Of a stretch of DNA of 64,000 nucleotides, positions 12,171 through 23,177 are shown piece after piece. The stretch comes from Neoechinorhynchus agilis (lineage: Eukaryota; Acanthocephala): the NCBI GenBank assembly GCA_051530055.1, contig CM121342.1, forward strand, positions 12,772,001 through 12,836,000. Direction: 5' to 3'. The stretch's first letter is position 1; every line of letters begins with the position of its first letter. The position numbers and the translations under genes were made by a program. The notes beneath the pieces were generated by a model. That model was not told the DNA's origin. It did not search any database and worked only from the letters and a program-made list of their open reading frames with translations.

Positions 12171-13880
12171 TCATAATTCTGATGCTTGTTCATAAAGGCT
12201 ACTATTAGTTGAGGAACCTTTTCGCCGACTGCTCACACTTTGCCGCTCACTATGAATTTGATTGCTGATTGTTTCTAATTTCCGAAGTGCTTCGTTGTAC
12301 TCATGTTTGGCTTCTAAGACGCACTTCTCAAGTTGACATATAAAAGTGACTTGACCTTCAAGCTTTTTTTGTAGCTCGAACTTTTGGTCATAAAAAGGTT
12401 TTGCTCTCTTGATTTGTTTCTTTATTCCTTTTTCAGCATGAATAAGTATTTCTTCAACGCACGCCAATAAGACCTGACTCCGTTGTACTTCAAGGTCAGC
12501 TTCGGTCTTCTCTCGTTTTACTTCATCAACTTTGCTCAGTGCTTCGTTTAATGTTCGATCCCATATAGGAGATAGGCCTTGTTCCAGACGAAAACTTTCG
12601 ATTTGGTCGATAAATTCCCCGATGCTTAAATATAGATTTTGAGCACGTTCGAAGCGAAGGTGTGCTGCTCTGTTAGATATCCGAACCTATTGAGTGGAAT
12701 GAGAGTGAATGGGAAATTATTATTTTAAGAAGAAAAGATAGGATAGTTTGCTTTAAAAAAATTACACAGTCGATATTAAACCAAATAGCTTAACGAAGAA
12801 GTGGAACGGAAACAATGATGTTTTTCAGTAATAAACATTAAGCCTTTAAATAGAAGACCGTTTGTTACTCTTAAGTGACCAAATGATCACTATTTTGTTT
12901 TTAGAGACATTTGACACACTAAGGGTAGAATATACTTTCAAAGGAACTGAATAGGAAATTAAAAACATGAAAACCGGCTCGTCTAATTAGTGACATGGAC
13001 TTAGTTACCTTAAAAGAATCAAATTTTTAACACGGACTACCCTTTTTCATAGGTAGGGCTATCCTAAGGAACAAAAAGTGTAGAAATCATTTGTAAAATC
13101 TGAAAAAAATATACCATAAAACGATTAGTAAGTGTTCTAACTAAACGATGATCGCCTTAAAGAATGCGTGGAATTTGGTTGATGAGTATGCTTAAGGACA
13201 TTATTCCAAAGTGATTCACCGAAATGGACAAAAATAAGTAGCTAACTTTTTTGACATCCTCCAGAGCGTCGTAATAAGACCGAGAAGCTTCTACACATGA
13301 TCCAAGTTTCTTTTCCGTTAGCGAAAGTTGATGGTTCGCTTCTTCAATTATCGACAGTTATCGGCGAGTGAGAATCATAAGATTACTGATTAACAATCGC
13401 TGATCTATACGAATGTCGCGCTTCCTAAATCCGAAAAATTAAAATGCTTACAGAGCACAATAGACAACTTACTCCAAGTTCTACTTCCAATTTATTTATA
13501 GCGTCATTTCTTTGGTTCAAAATGTCCAGTTCGACCTATACACGAACGGTAATAACTAGAAATTAAGCGAAAAATATGCGAACTGTCACTCGAGGGTCGA
13601 TCCCTTCTGAACTACTTTTGTCTTCATCATCAACGCTAATATTTGATGTTGTGTCATTAGACTCGGAGTTCTGAGTTTCATGAGTGATTTCTTGAAACGT
13701 GAGTGTACTAATCAACAGCCGGACAATCTCTCGAACGTCAGTGTCGATCGGATCTTCGTTTGTCGGCTCAATATTTAAAGTAGTGTTCAGTTCGTCTGGT
13801 GGAATTGGAAGTTTTAATATTGGCGGCGTAATTGAGAAATTGTTCTTGTGAGTATGTTTCCGTAGAATATTGGGCATCAT
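12171..13880 (-). CDS. SH3BP5: SH3-domain-binding protein 5 (SH3BP5/parcas-like), Rab11 GEF coiled coil
   Basis: Coiled-coil protein of about 337 residues. Exons on the minus strand: 13880-13590, 13535-13473, 13424-13247 and 12686-12171; all junctions between exons are GT-AG and phase 0. After an acidic N-terminus, IDPRVELDILNQRNDAINKL matches the start of the SH3BP5 domain. EKKLGSC and SRSYYDAL match the next helix, and AKPFYDQKFELQKKLEGQV with LRKLETISNQIHSER match the C-terminal helix. Family members activate Rab11 through this antiparallel coiled coil. Exon 3 is interrupted by a stop-containing 34-nt interval (13355-13388) bounded by inverted repeats; its removal gives 1014 nt in one frame (see findings). 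Exact residues around that interval are uncertain. Confidence 0.8.
13355..13388 (-). other. Candidate non-canonical intervening sequence in SH3BP5
   Basis: Read on the minus strand this 34-nt interval starts CAGTAATC and ends GATAACTG, an inverted repeat with one mismatch in 8. Both sides are coding and in different frames; removing 34 nt joins them. No GT-AG pair I tried keeps the frame here. The restored protein is about one heptad longer than I expect from the family, so the exact boundaries are doubtful. Confidence 0.35.
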
Positions 13881-13989
13881 AGTTTTGCCGTCTACAAAAG
13901 AATATTTTAGCTGCACTAGTAAATGTTGAGCTCTCGTGTGTACGTATGTTTTTATTCGTGAGTTACTCACCTTCAAATGGAAGGATGGG

Positions 13990-15165
13990 CGAGCCTAGGA
14001 GGTTTTTTAACGAGAAAACAATAAAAACGGGCTAGGTTTTTATAGAGATAAAAGTGCGAGGAATGAGAAATCGTTTAGGCGCATGCGTTTGCTTCAATGG
14101 AGGCAAGAGAGGGATATGCGAAGCAAGTGCCGATAAGCAATTTGACGAGCACGATGCCTACAAGGCACGACGAGAAGTAGCGTGAACGTGGTAGAGATGT
14201 ACTTTATCCCATTTTTGGTATACAAGTGATAATGATACTTAGAACGCGTACGGATTTTGAGATTAATCCATTTACTACCATGATCCATAATGGGGATCAT
14301 TAATGACATCCTACTGGAACTTATAAAGGTCTTCTTCCCATGTCTTGGCCGCAGATGGAACTCCTATGTTGTTTAAAGTGCCGGGTTCCCTGTTATGTGG
14401 ATCATAGTAATTGATAGGGTTAAAGAGAACTCACGGCTTATTTGCTCGGAAGTGAAGCCAAATTGAATATAGCAGTAGGCTTTACATGACTTTTTATTTT
14501 TCGGGTTGATAAAAAGCTACCACCGATCAAGTGTATCATCGTTTCAAATGCGTTCAAGATCCAGACAATCACTAATACGCAATGTTATGGTCCAGAATCT
14601 TCAGTAGACCATGCTTATGAAGGAGTTAGGAATGTCTAGGTACTGTCGACGAAATAAGGCATTTATGTGCTGTGGAAATGGTCTCAGCAGAAAGTATGAG
14701 CTAAGAGCGCACGATGATGGCTTTGCTGCCTATTCGTAAATAATTGAACGGTCTTTTAAAGGTCCAATTACGGTTCATTCTATTGAAACATCAAGATTTA
14801 TCGATCCGTTGTCCTATTCCGTCATATTGACAAGTTACTAATTCTGCAGAATTGCGCCTATCCGTTACCATCAACATTTTCACCTCATTTCAAAAGAAAA
14901 CATTGCGTCTCAAACTACTTTTAGAAAATCTCAGGAAAGACTCATTTTGAATCATGCCTCAAGAAAGACACACCGTTTTCCTATGATCTCAAATACCAAG
15001 AGATCTAATAATTCGCGTAAGCTGCAAAGCTTAAAATTAACCACTGCATTCATTGTGGATTCCTGGTCGGATCGATATCTGGACCAACTGTTTATCTTCA
15101 ATTCTGAAATAAACATAAATTCGTAAATGATTTGATTGTGTCTTTGATTTCAATCGGGGGGAATT
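13990..15165. other. Intergenic, nothing recognised
   Basis: Only short open frames without domains. A single sentence of caution: the stretch just upstream of SH3BP5 (13900-13990) probably holds a 5' untranslated exon, because a GTGAGT donor at about 13974 faces a TTGTAG acceptor just before the ATG. Confidence 0.4.
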
Positions 15166-15170
15166 CCAAT

Positions 15171-15368
15171 TTATTGATAGTTGCAACCTTATTTACCTCC
15201 CCGATGACTGATTTATACGAATTTTCGTCAATCCCGGGCACCTGAGTTCTGCCCAAGCTACACTCACCATGTACTATTCTAGATGCCTGAAGAGGTCTGT
15301 ATGCAGACGAAAATTCGTACAAATAAATCAGTCATCGGGGAGGTTAATAAGGTTGCAACTATCAATAA
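15171..15368. repeat. Foldback repeat with about 60-bp inverted arms
   Basis: Left arm 15171-15229 (starting TTATTGATAGTTGCAACCTT) and right arm 15306-15368 (ending AAGGTTGCAACTATCAATAA) are near-perfect reverse complements around a spacer of about 76 bp. No transposase is encoded. It fits a MITE or foldback element. No target-site duplication is obvious. Confidence 0.8.
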
Positions 15369-15369
15369 T

Positions 15370-16600
15370 ATAAATGATTTGAGTAAATATTAAGCTACTA
15401 CTTGAACGATCACCGATATATACTGATGTTAACAAATAATCTGTAATAGATGAATTAACCGCAGAGCAAATTATCATCTGGGCTTTTAATCTGTCTAAAG
15501 GTACAAGCAAATAAATAATCGTTAAGTCAAAAAAGGTGAGGTCGGAAAATGATGAAACGTAAATATTACACTCATTTTCTTAAATTGGATAAAAGAAAAA
15601 GAAATTTGGAAAAATCTTAGCCTGCCAAGTAAGAAAAATCTTTTAGTTTGTAACCAAACGAAGTTGGGATTAAAAAAAATTAAAAATTGTTAACTACATC
15701 CATCTAAATTTTATACAAGGTCCCTTCCATATTCGTTTTTATAATCAAAGAAAAAGCAAACATCAAGGAATTTTGTGGATGTTCCAAGTGCTTTTGTATT
15801 GACTATCGGTAACTTGCGTTGTTTGCACGTTCTAAAAGCTGTTGGTTTCTCTAATTACTAAACGAACTATACAATGTATTCGAATGAGTCTTTTGTTTTC
15901 ATCAAGACGTAATTCACGTTGTGAATGGCGACCTAACATATGCTCAGAATTCTTATTTACTTTGATTTATAGGAAAGGATGATGGAATTTTTGCGTTATA
16001 AGGATTTGCACAGTAAATTCATTCGAGCAAGCCTTCATTAATCAATCCCCATGAACACGAGTAAAATTCATCAGGAGAAACCAAAGGTTACTCGTCCTGC
16101 CCTCTACTAAACTTTACTGGAACGGAGGAGTAACTCTAAAGAGAGCCAATGTTTTGTATCACCTGAATAATTAGAGAACATTGAAGATCGAGCATCAGCA
16201 TTGAATGCGTTCGAATTTACGCATTCTATCGCTGTTTTTTCCAGTTTGATAAACAAATCACGGTTCAATAATTTGCACTAGTATACATACGGCTTAGGAT
16301 AAAATACACTAAAATCGGAGGAAATTAAAAATCGAACAGTCTATGAAGAAAGATTAGGAGTTTTCAAAAAATCTCACCCTAGATTATCAAAAGTCACGCT
16401 ATTAGGCGATTATTTGGGTTATTTTATTTTCCAGATTAGTTTCTACATGAATGTCTCCCATTTGAGTCATAGTGTAAATAGAATTGCGAGAATCGGTAAA
16501 GAAGGAAACAGTTGTGTGTTTACTTGTAAAATATCAGAAGAAATTTTTACGATCTTCCGCAGTGCTCAGGAAACTCATAATAATCTATAAAGTTTTGTAG
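15370..16600. other. Intergenic, AT-rich, nothing recognised
   Basis: No open frame with a recognisable domain and no RNA gene recognised on either strand. Confidence 0.4.
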
Positions 16601-16850
16601 AATAATAACACGTTTATTTGTTTGTTAGATAACAAGAATTGTACCCACTTAATTTTGGGTCCTCATTGTGGCATTGTTTTCGATGACGATAGGATAATTG
16701 TTATTTAAGCGATAAACAATATTGGTTTGAAACTATGGAATGCGGATTTGTTGAGGTCGGGCGAAGTTTGTTCGGGTGGGGATTGGTGGTTATTGTTTGC
16801 AGGAGAGTTTGTGAGGTTGGTACAGGTCAGTCGTTGTCATCATTTGCGTC
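16600..16850 (-). mobile_element. LINE 3'-end fragment
   Basis: Shares blocks with the minus-strand LINE copy at 49200-49500: a CACGTTTATT run, a GGGTCCT block, then TTGCAGGAGAG followed by TTGTGAGGTTGG, in the same order and similar spacing. No coding potential. It is most likely the 3' untranslated part of the LINE family seen at the window start. Confidence 0.5.
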
Positions 16851-17280
16851 CACCGGTTTTAGGTCTGAGAAGAAAAACGAGTACGTAGGAATTATGATGA
16901 TGTGACGTCATTGTGCTGTTAGGACGTTTTTCAAACAGCGAGTTCAAATAAAAATTAACCTTAATTGATTCGTCGGAGCGCCGATGGGGCAGAAACTGTG
17001 GCTGGTTGTGTGTTGAACTGTGACTGACATTTACATTTGCCCTTGGACGCAGAGCACGGTCGAGAAAATGCCTTGAACTAGAACATTTAAATGGAACATT
17101 CATCAAGTGAACACTCGCAGAATGTTGTTTTTCGCAAAAAATGATTCTTGGACAGAGTACTCGTTGGTGTTTTGTTAACTTCTCCGAAATTTCCGACAAT
17201 TCTAATCTTTAAGATTTGGAATTCAACGTAAAGACCTACATTAAATTATAGTTAAAGATAAAATCCATGAGTATGTGGCG

Positions 17281-17770
17281 GTGGGGGAAAAATTATATCA
17301 AAGAATCACTTTAATCGAAATATTTCGCCCAATCACACTGGACTTCTTCAGTCAATTATCTAAAAAGGAATTAGGAACCATCAGTGCCTTATCCGGAGAT
17401 ATCCCCAACCTTAGGGAATAATCTGTCTTATTTCCCTCGAACGTATTGGCTGCCTGAATGAACATGGCTTCGATAATAACACGCTCAACCTTATGGTCAT
17501 CGCGTTCCAACAAATATGCGTCGTTAATATCGATCTTATGGCCCGCATTCAGAGAGTGGGAAACCAAAGCGGAGTTCGTATCCTGTTTCCTCAGTGAATA
17601 GCGATGTTCCCTCATCCTCCTCCCAGCATCGATCACAATCCAAGCAAGGTATTCTATATACCGCACCACTTGGGCCTTCACGACTGCTCGGATAGATCAG
17701 GTCATGAAGATGATTCCTTCGTTTGGAATAGACGAGCGTACGTTTGCTCGGGTGGCCTGCCAATGATGTA
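17281..17770 (-). mobile_element. Penelope-like element fragment: GIY-YIG endonuclease plus tail (broken)
   Basis: Minus-strand frames encode a PLE endonuclease: SGAVYRIPCLDCDRC is the GIY side of the GIY-YIG domain, then QDTNSALVSHSLNAGHKID and a C-terminal helix ending in VIIEAMFIQAANTF. Just downstream is the family tail CTGAAGAAGTCCAG...GGGCGAAATATTTCG. The reverse transcriptase is missing and the endonuclease is broken. This fragment anchors the assignment of the other tail motifs in the window to PLEs. Confidence 0.75.
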
Positions 17771-17899
17771 TGACCAAAACAGGGGCTTCATTGCACAAAA
17801 ACACACACCAAACACCACCAGGGGCGCGTGCTATATGGTAGCAAAAGCGCGGTGATGACGCGGGGACGACGGTGCCAACAGTATCAATTAATCAATATC

Positions 17900-19240
17900 A
17901 CAATCTTCCCCCTTCGCTCTTAGTTTGATGGGGATCCGACAGGACCTCCTAACTTCCAGTCCATCTTCTGTGTAATATTTTGAGTCCATCTCTGGGTGTT
18001 GAACATTAATGACGCCAAATCGCCTTCGCTGCTTTTTGCCGGCCATCAGGGTGTTCAATCAGTGCAGTTTTCTCGTCGCCACTGATCGTCGAATTTGGTC
18101 CTTGGAATCATGTTCCGTAAGAGCACCGTTTTATTTGAAGATATCCAGTCAGAAATGGAGGAGATTCGCTCACTTCTTGGGAAGCTGAACATCCGTTCAT
18201 GCGGTGTCTTTCCTGTGCTAGTACAGAGTAACATCCGTATTTTTCTCAGCGCTTCGTGAAGCACATCCCTTGTGGTTTAAAAAATCGAGGCTTGATCCGA
18301 CAGCAGACAACGCAAGCAGCACTGAGCTTCCGAATGTCTTCTATGCTGTAAGGAATATTGTTCTGTTTGACATAATGTTGCATTCGTGTGATTCCAGGGT
18401 GGTCAAGTCTTCGATGCAACTTAATTAGATGAGCAAGTCCAGATTTGTTGTCGACCGAACACAATCGGGCACAGGAGTCACGGGACAGAACTTCAGCGGC
18501 CAAGTTCTCCCGTCCGACTCTATACCTGAGCGTATATGAGTAATTGGATAACTCTAGTTTCTATCGCAGAATCCTCTCATTCCTGATTTTTTTGCGCGAT
18601 CTTGAACCACCATGGAAAGGACAGACCTTTGGTCGGTGATAATTGTAAAGGGGCGAATAGCTAGGTATTTCCAGTGCTTTACCGCCTCGACGAGAGCATA
18701 AGGCTCTTTCTCTACAATGTGATACTTTTTTTTTGTGCTTGTTTAATGTTCTGGAAGAAAATCCGACTGGACGCCCATCCTGAAAAAGTGCCGCCCTTAT
18801 GGCATTATCGGACGCGTCGGTCTCAATCACGAATTCTTTTATTTCATCGATATTGTTAATGACCGCATGTTTAATGGCCTCCTTCAGATCGTTGATCACC
18901 GACGTTAATTCACGAGTTAACGGAAAAATAATCTCCTTCGACACCAGGGGTTCGATTTTCTTCGAGTAATTGGGTATCCATCGGCTTTGAAGTGTTGTTG
19001 AGTTGGTAGGAATCCCAATATCGTTTAAAGGCCTCAGTCGGTTTGGGTCAAGTCTTAGCTGACCGTGACCAATTTCATGTCCGAGGACGAAAATCCTATC
19101 CATTCCGTACTTGCTTTTAGTGTTATTTAATCGTAATCCCTTTCAGCTATCACCCGGAAACGGTTGAGGTTCTTATCGTGCTCTTCTTTTGTTTTCCCGC
19201 ATATTATTACATCGTCCAAATACGAGTAAGTGTTGGCTAA
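17900..19240 (-). mobile_element. Ty3/Gypsy LTR-retrotransposon pol fossil (broken)
   Basis: Minus-strand fragments in pol order: the end of the RT palm (YLDDVIICGK), the RT connection and RNase H (ETDASDNAIRAALFQDGRP), then an integrase zinc-binding region (RRLDHPGITRMQHYV and CVVCCRIKPRFF) and a short distal integrase part. The element is multiply broken and lacks gag and recognisable LTRs here. Its age is clearly older than the 55-62 kb duplication. Confidence 0.75.
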
Positions 19241-19750
19241 CACTCGAAGCCACTCTTTTCAATCTAAACTTAGAAAAACATGGGACCCAGATGGTTCAAC
19301 GCCACCGGTCGCTGTGTTCCACGGGTGTGCGCGGCTGCAGAAAGGGTGGGGTCAGGTTTGAGATTGCTCATCGGTCCCAAAAAGTGGATTGGCCCTGCCC
19401 CTTCGAGTGCGGCTAAGCGCCTCCGAAGTGTGTGAGTTAGCCGAAAGGCAAAAAGGAATATATCCAAAAGGCTCAAAAGAAGATGTCGCAAAGACAATCA
19501 ATCAATCTGAAGAAAACAACTCATAAAATCATTCTTGGATATAATTTTTTCCCCACCCCCACATACATTAAATTATTGAAGTTCCAAACAAAACTCTACA
19601 TACACTAAAAGCTAGCAAAGATTTATTACAAAGAAAAATTTCGGCCATATTCGCACCTGACATCAATTTATCTCCGAATTTCCCATACTTCCGAAAGCTT
19701 AAATATTAATTAAGGTGACACGAAACGTGCATAATATCAGTCGTGAATAT

Positions 19751-21952
19751 TCAAGTCAAAATAGATTCTAGTGGCTTCTTTATTTTTCGTCTACGGATAC
19801 TTTCTAAAATCAAGTTTAATTTGTTCTGGTTTTCTTTTATTCTATTCTGTTCTGTCAAGCTAACACATTCGTTCACCAAACGTTCATATTGTGTTTTGAG
19901 TGTTTTTGATTGTTCAAACATAAGATTTCGTTCTCTCTGCAATTGAGCATTTTCATTCAACTGTTTAATATAGTCTTTTTGCAATTGTTGAAGGACACTG
20001 ATATGAGCGCAGCGACGTTCATTTGTGTACTCAAAGGCTTTTACTTCATAGTTTCTATTAATAGTGTCTACCAATCGCCTTACCTTTCTGACGTCAGTCT
20101 TTAAAAGCTTATAAAGTACATTCAGCTGCTTAATTCGTGCAGCAAAGGTACGTTTCTTTGTAAGATCCGATCTTAGTTTACTCAATTTTACCTCTAACTC
20201 GGCTGATTTCGTTTCAAATTCGAGTATTTGTTCTTCGAGAAATAGTTTCTTTTTGTTCATTTGTTCACAATCAAATTTAAGGCCAGAAATTTGTTTTTTA
20301 GCTCGTTTGAAATAATTTGCAGTTGGATTTATTGTACTGATTGCAGAAAACGCCGCATGTGCTCGCATGCGAGCATTTGCTTTCCTCAATCGTGCAATCC
20401 AAAATTTTCTTGCCTGTGATCTCTTAATTCTAATCATTCTCACAATCCTCGGTACCTTCCGCTTAGCTTTCAGTAAATGACGACGTTTCAGGTCTAAACT
20501 TAACTCAAGACGTTGAAGGTCAAGAAGCTCTGTTAATGTAAATCTCCGCTCTTCGTCTTTCATAGCTTGTATTTGATCTTCGAAATGCTGGATTCTTTGT
20601 GAAGTTGCCGTATACTTTCTTTTCACATTCTCAATTTGACTCGAAATCTTCGCAATATCCAAAGAGCCGCGTCGAATGTACCGTTGCGTCCATTGCAATG
20701 CGCTTTCAATCTCTTCGTGATTCTCCACTTCAGTCTCGTTCACTCTGGTTATTTCATTAAATCTGCGCTCAAATGTCAACGCTTCATAAAAAGTTCGATC
20801 CTTGTTTACCTTCATCATTTCTATCTGTTCTTCGTACATCTTCGTTGCCTTTGACCACTCTCGCAGTTTATTCATTTCCGCTCCCAGCTTCGACTCTAAA
20901 GCTGCAATCGCACTCGACTTCCGCTCACTTCTTATATTAGCCTTTTCGACCGCTTTGCTGTAAGCTTCAATTTCGGTTTTGAATTTTTTTTCTTTTTCAT
21001 TTAGTAACCGTAATTTACGATTAGCATTTCTTGTTCTTCTCACGCACTGCTTCCTCGTTTCTGCCAATTTTAAACACCCATTATACATCGGCTTTAAAAA
21101 ACTCAACTGTTTCAATGCATTCTCGATTTCATTTCGCAACTCATTTGCCCTAATCTTCATTTGCATCAACCGTCCAGTATCCAATCTCTTCCAAAGTATC
21201 CTTTTTACTTCGCGTCTTCTCTTAATGTTTTTGGTAGGCTCCAATTGATTATTGGTTACAGAATGGCACTCAACTCGCTTCAGCGGCACGCTTTCAACTT
21301 TTGGCGTTTGCATCATCGATTCAGTCTTCTTCAAAACGCGAGAATCTTCAACAGCTTTTTTGAAAAATTCCAATTCAATTTCAAAAAGCCTCATCGCCTC
21401 CTCCATTCTCTCCGTCAATCCAGTCTCGTGCTTCGTCAGACTTTTAGAAATATCTTCAATTTTTGTCAACAAAACCGAACTCAATTCCTCTAATCTTGGC
21501 TTCCGTTTTTCTTTACTTAGTAGCTCATCTTTAACAGAAAATGTGCGCCGCCAATTTAATCCTTTCACCGCTAAAGTATCAAACAAAAAATCGCTCATAT
21601 CGACGGCTCGGTGCCGTTTTAGTATTGTCTCGACCTCCACGACTTTTCTCTTCTTCATCTCTTCGGCCATCGGTATTTTCTGGGTTCGGAGAAAATTTAA
21701 TAACGGTTCCAAATGTTGATTGACGTGTTCAATCATACATCCTAGATTCTCATTTTTACTTCTCTTCAACGCCGAATCATTGAACCAACCGTTCAGTTGG
21801 ACAAGAACCTTACAAAAATCTGGACACAAACTCAAAATACGACGCTTATCGTCTTCAGTTAACTTGTTATTAAATAGATGTAAAAGTGAATTGTCCAACG
21901 ACGATTCGGAGGGCGCCGTTTTTCGGCTTGCATTCCCACACGACACTGGCAT
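19751..21952 (-). CDS. Long coiled-coil protein, 733 residues, unrecognised
   Basis: Single-exon gene. An N-terminal globular stretch (about residues 20-110, with LLHLFNNKLTEDDKRRIL and CPDFCKVLVQLNGWF) is followed by nearly continuous heptad-rich coiled coil from about residue 110 to the end, rich in K, E and R with few prolines. There is no signal peptide or membrane segment. The architecture resembles ciliary/flagellar or cytoskeletal CCDC proteins but I cannot name the family. It diverges from RPL34, about 620 bp apart. Residues 1 to about 448 are duplicated at 56514-57858. The start at 21952 is the first ATG of the open frame. Confidence 0.7.
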   Translation of the reverse strand: MPVSCGNASRKTAPSESSLDNSLLHLFNNKLTEDDKRRILSLCPDFCKVLVQLNGWFNDSALKRSKNENLGCMIEHVNQHLEPLLNFLRTQKIPMAEEMKKRKVVEVETILKRHRAVDMSDFLFDTLAVKGLNWRRTFSVKDELLSKEKRKPRLEELSSVLLTKIEDISKSLTKHETGLTERMEEAMRLFEIELEFFKKAVEDSRVLKKTESMMQTPKVESVPLKRVECHSVTNNQLEPTKNIKRRREVKRILWKRLDTGRLMQMKIRANELRNEIENALKQLSFLKPMYNGCLKLAETRKQCVRRTRNANRKLRLLNEKEKKFKTEIEAYSKAVEKANIRSERKSSAIAALESKLGAEMNKLREWSKATKMYEEQIEMMKVNKDRTFYEALTFERRFNEITRVNETEVENHEEIESALQWTQRYIRRGSLDIAKISSQIENVKRKYTATSQRIQHFEDQIQAMKDEERRFTLTELLDLQRLELSLDLKRRHLLKAKRKVPRIVRMIRIKRSQARKFWIARLRKANARMRAHAAFSAISTINPTANYFKRAKKQISGLKFDCEQMNKKKLFLEEQILEFETKSAELEVKLSKLRSDLTKKRTFAARIKQLNVLYKLLKTDVRKVRRLVDTINRNYEVKAFEYTNERRCAHISVLQQLQKDYIKQLNENAQLQRERNLMFEQSKTLKTQYERLVNECVSLTEQNRIKENQNKLNLILESIRRRKIKKPLESILT

Positions 21953-22934
21953 TTTCTATTCAAGAGAAGAAAGGTACAGAATTCTTCAAATCGTAACCAT
22001 GGTAACGTGAATTATTCCGGATTAATTCAATTGGCGACAATAAAAATTACTTTTTATCTAATCAAGACCAAAAGACGTTCTTCAAAAAAGAAATCAGCGG
22101 TACAAAAATGTTAATCCGAACATGGAATTGCAACAAACAGAAATCTGTGTTCTTTGGTGATGAGAGAAGAATAAATATTGATTAACTAATTCTAAAAATA
22201 TTTCGTCCGTCTCTCGTCAGACTTCTCGGTGGTCTAATTCTAAGTTTTAGCATATAATCTTCTTTATTAGACTGGAATGTATTCAGCTTTCATATCGATC
22301 GTCACTTTTCGCATAAATAAATCAATCTCATGATTCGATGTTGAATGACTCCTTTGGTTCGTTTTTCTTGTTCAACAGCGTTTCGACGCTGCTCATTCCG
22401 GCGCCGTAGATTATTCAATCGATCTCAGAACTTTTTTCAGCTTGATTTATGCATCTTAGTTTCTGAACTCTAAAAAACTTAAATCAAACAACGTCACTCG
22501 AAATATACGATTCTTCCGTGTCAAAGATTCTGTCTTCTCGCTCACAGCGTCCCGGAGAAGATTGAAAAGATGGCAGGAACGACAAGGAGAGTTGTTTATA
22601 GACGTCGTCTTTCGTACAATACCCGGAGCAATCGTCGAAAAGTCGTACGGACGCCTGGAGGTCGCCTTGTAGTTCATTACGTCAAGAAGCCTGGCACAGC
22701 TCCTTTATGTGGACAGTGCAAAGAGACGCGACTGAGTGGGATTAAGCCTTCGAGACCAAAGGACCGCCGTCGTCTTAAACGGAACAAAAGAACGGTTTCA
22801 AGGCCCTACGGAGGAAGTCGGTGCTTTCAATGCGTCCGAGACAATATCATCCGTGCGTTCATTTATCAAGAGATCCAATTTATGAGCCGGCAGGCCAAAG
22901 CATAAACCTTTTTTGTTGGTGTTAAGGGCGTGCT
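20608..22934. repeat. Duplicated block A, copy 1
   Basis: Matches 55364-57858 in inverted orientation at roughly 99% by eye. Coordinates sum to 78298 over RPL34 and to 78466 over the coiled-coil gene; the shift of 168 reflects extra sequence in copy 2. It covers RPL34, the shared intergenic region and the 5' two-thirds of the coiled-coil gene. Similarity ends abruptly inside the coiled-coil frame at about 20608 and just after the RPL34 stop at 22934. Confidence 0.9.
22570..22905 (+). CDS. RPL34: 60S ribosomal protein eL34 (RPL34)
   Basis: Intronless 111-residue protein matching RPL34 end to end. It has the N-terminal TYRRRLSYNT-type block (VVYRRRLSYNTRSNRRK), TPGGRLVVHYVKK, the zinc-binding-like CGQCK and CVRD cysteines, RPKDRRRLKRNKRTVSRPYG, and the basic C-terminus ending QAKA. 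It is a structural protein of the large cytosolic ribosomal subunit. A pyrimidine-rich stretch with TTCTTCC precedes the ATG, as is common for ribosomal protein genes. The encoded protein is identical to that of the second copy at 55393-55728. Confidence 0.95.
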   Translation: MAGTTRRVVYRRRLSYNTRSNRRKVVRTPGGRLVVHYVKKPGTAPLCGQCKETRLSGIKPSRPKDRRRLKRNKRTVSRPYGGSRCFQCVRDNIIRAFIYQEIQFMSRQAKA

Positions 22935-23177
22935 AGTGACGTCACTGAGAATTAAGTATTTGGTCCAAGAGGTCACGTGTTAACTTAGTCGATGTTATCC
23001 AAGGCGCTGCAAGTGTTCTCACGTTCAATTAATCATTAGAACTGATGTTTGGCGAGAAAGAAATCTAGATTGTAGGTCACACGTGACCGCAGTGTTGGTG
23101 TTAAATTTCCGAGAAACATTACAGAAAGTTTGGCAGTCGTTGTAGTCTAATCTTTTTGATTCCTCTAAAGTTTAGAT

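Noticed and set aside
21161-21719. Plus-strand frames over the coiled-coil gene
   Set aside because: Complementary-strand artefacts of a long A/G-rich coding strand.
22456-22677. Antisense frame over the RPL34 start
   Set aside because: Shadow of the ribosomal protein gene; no independent support.
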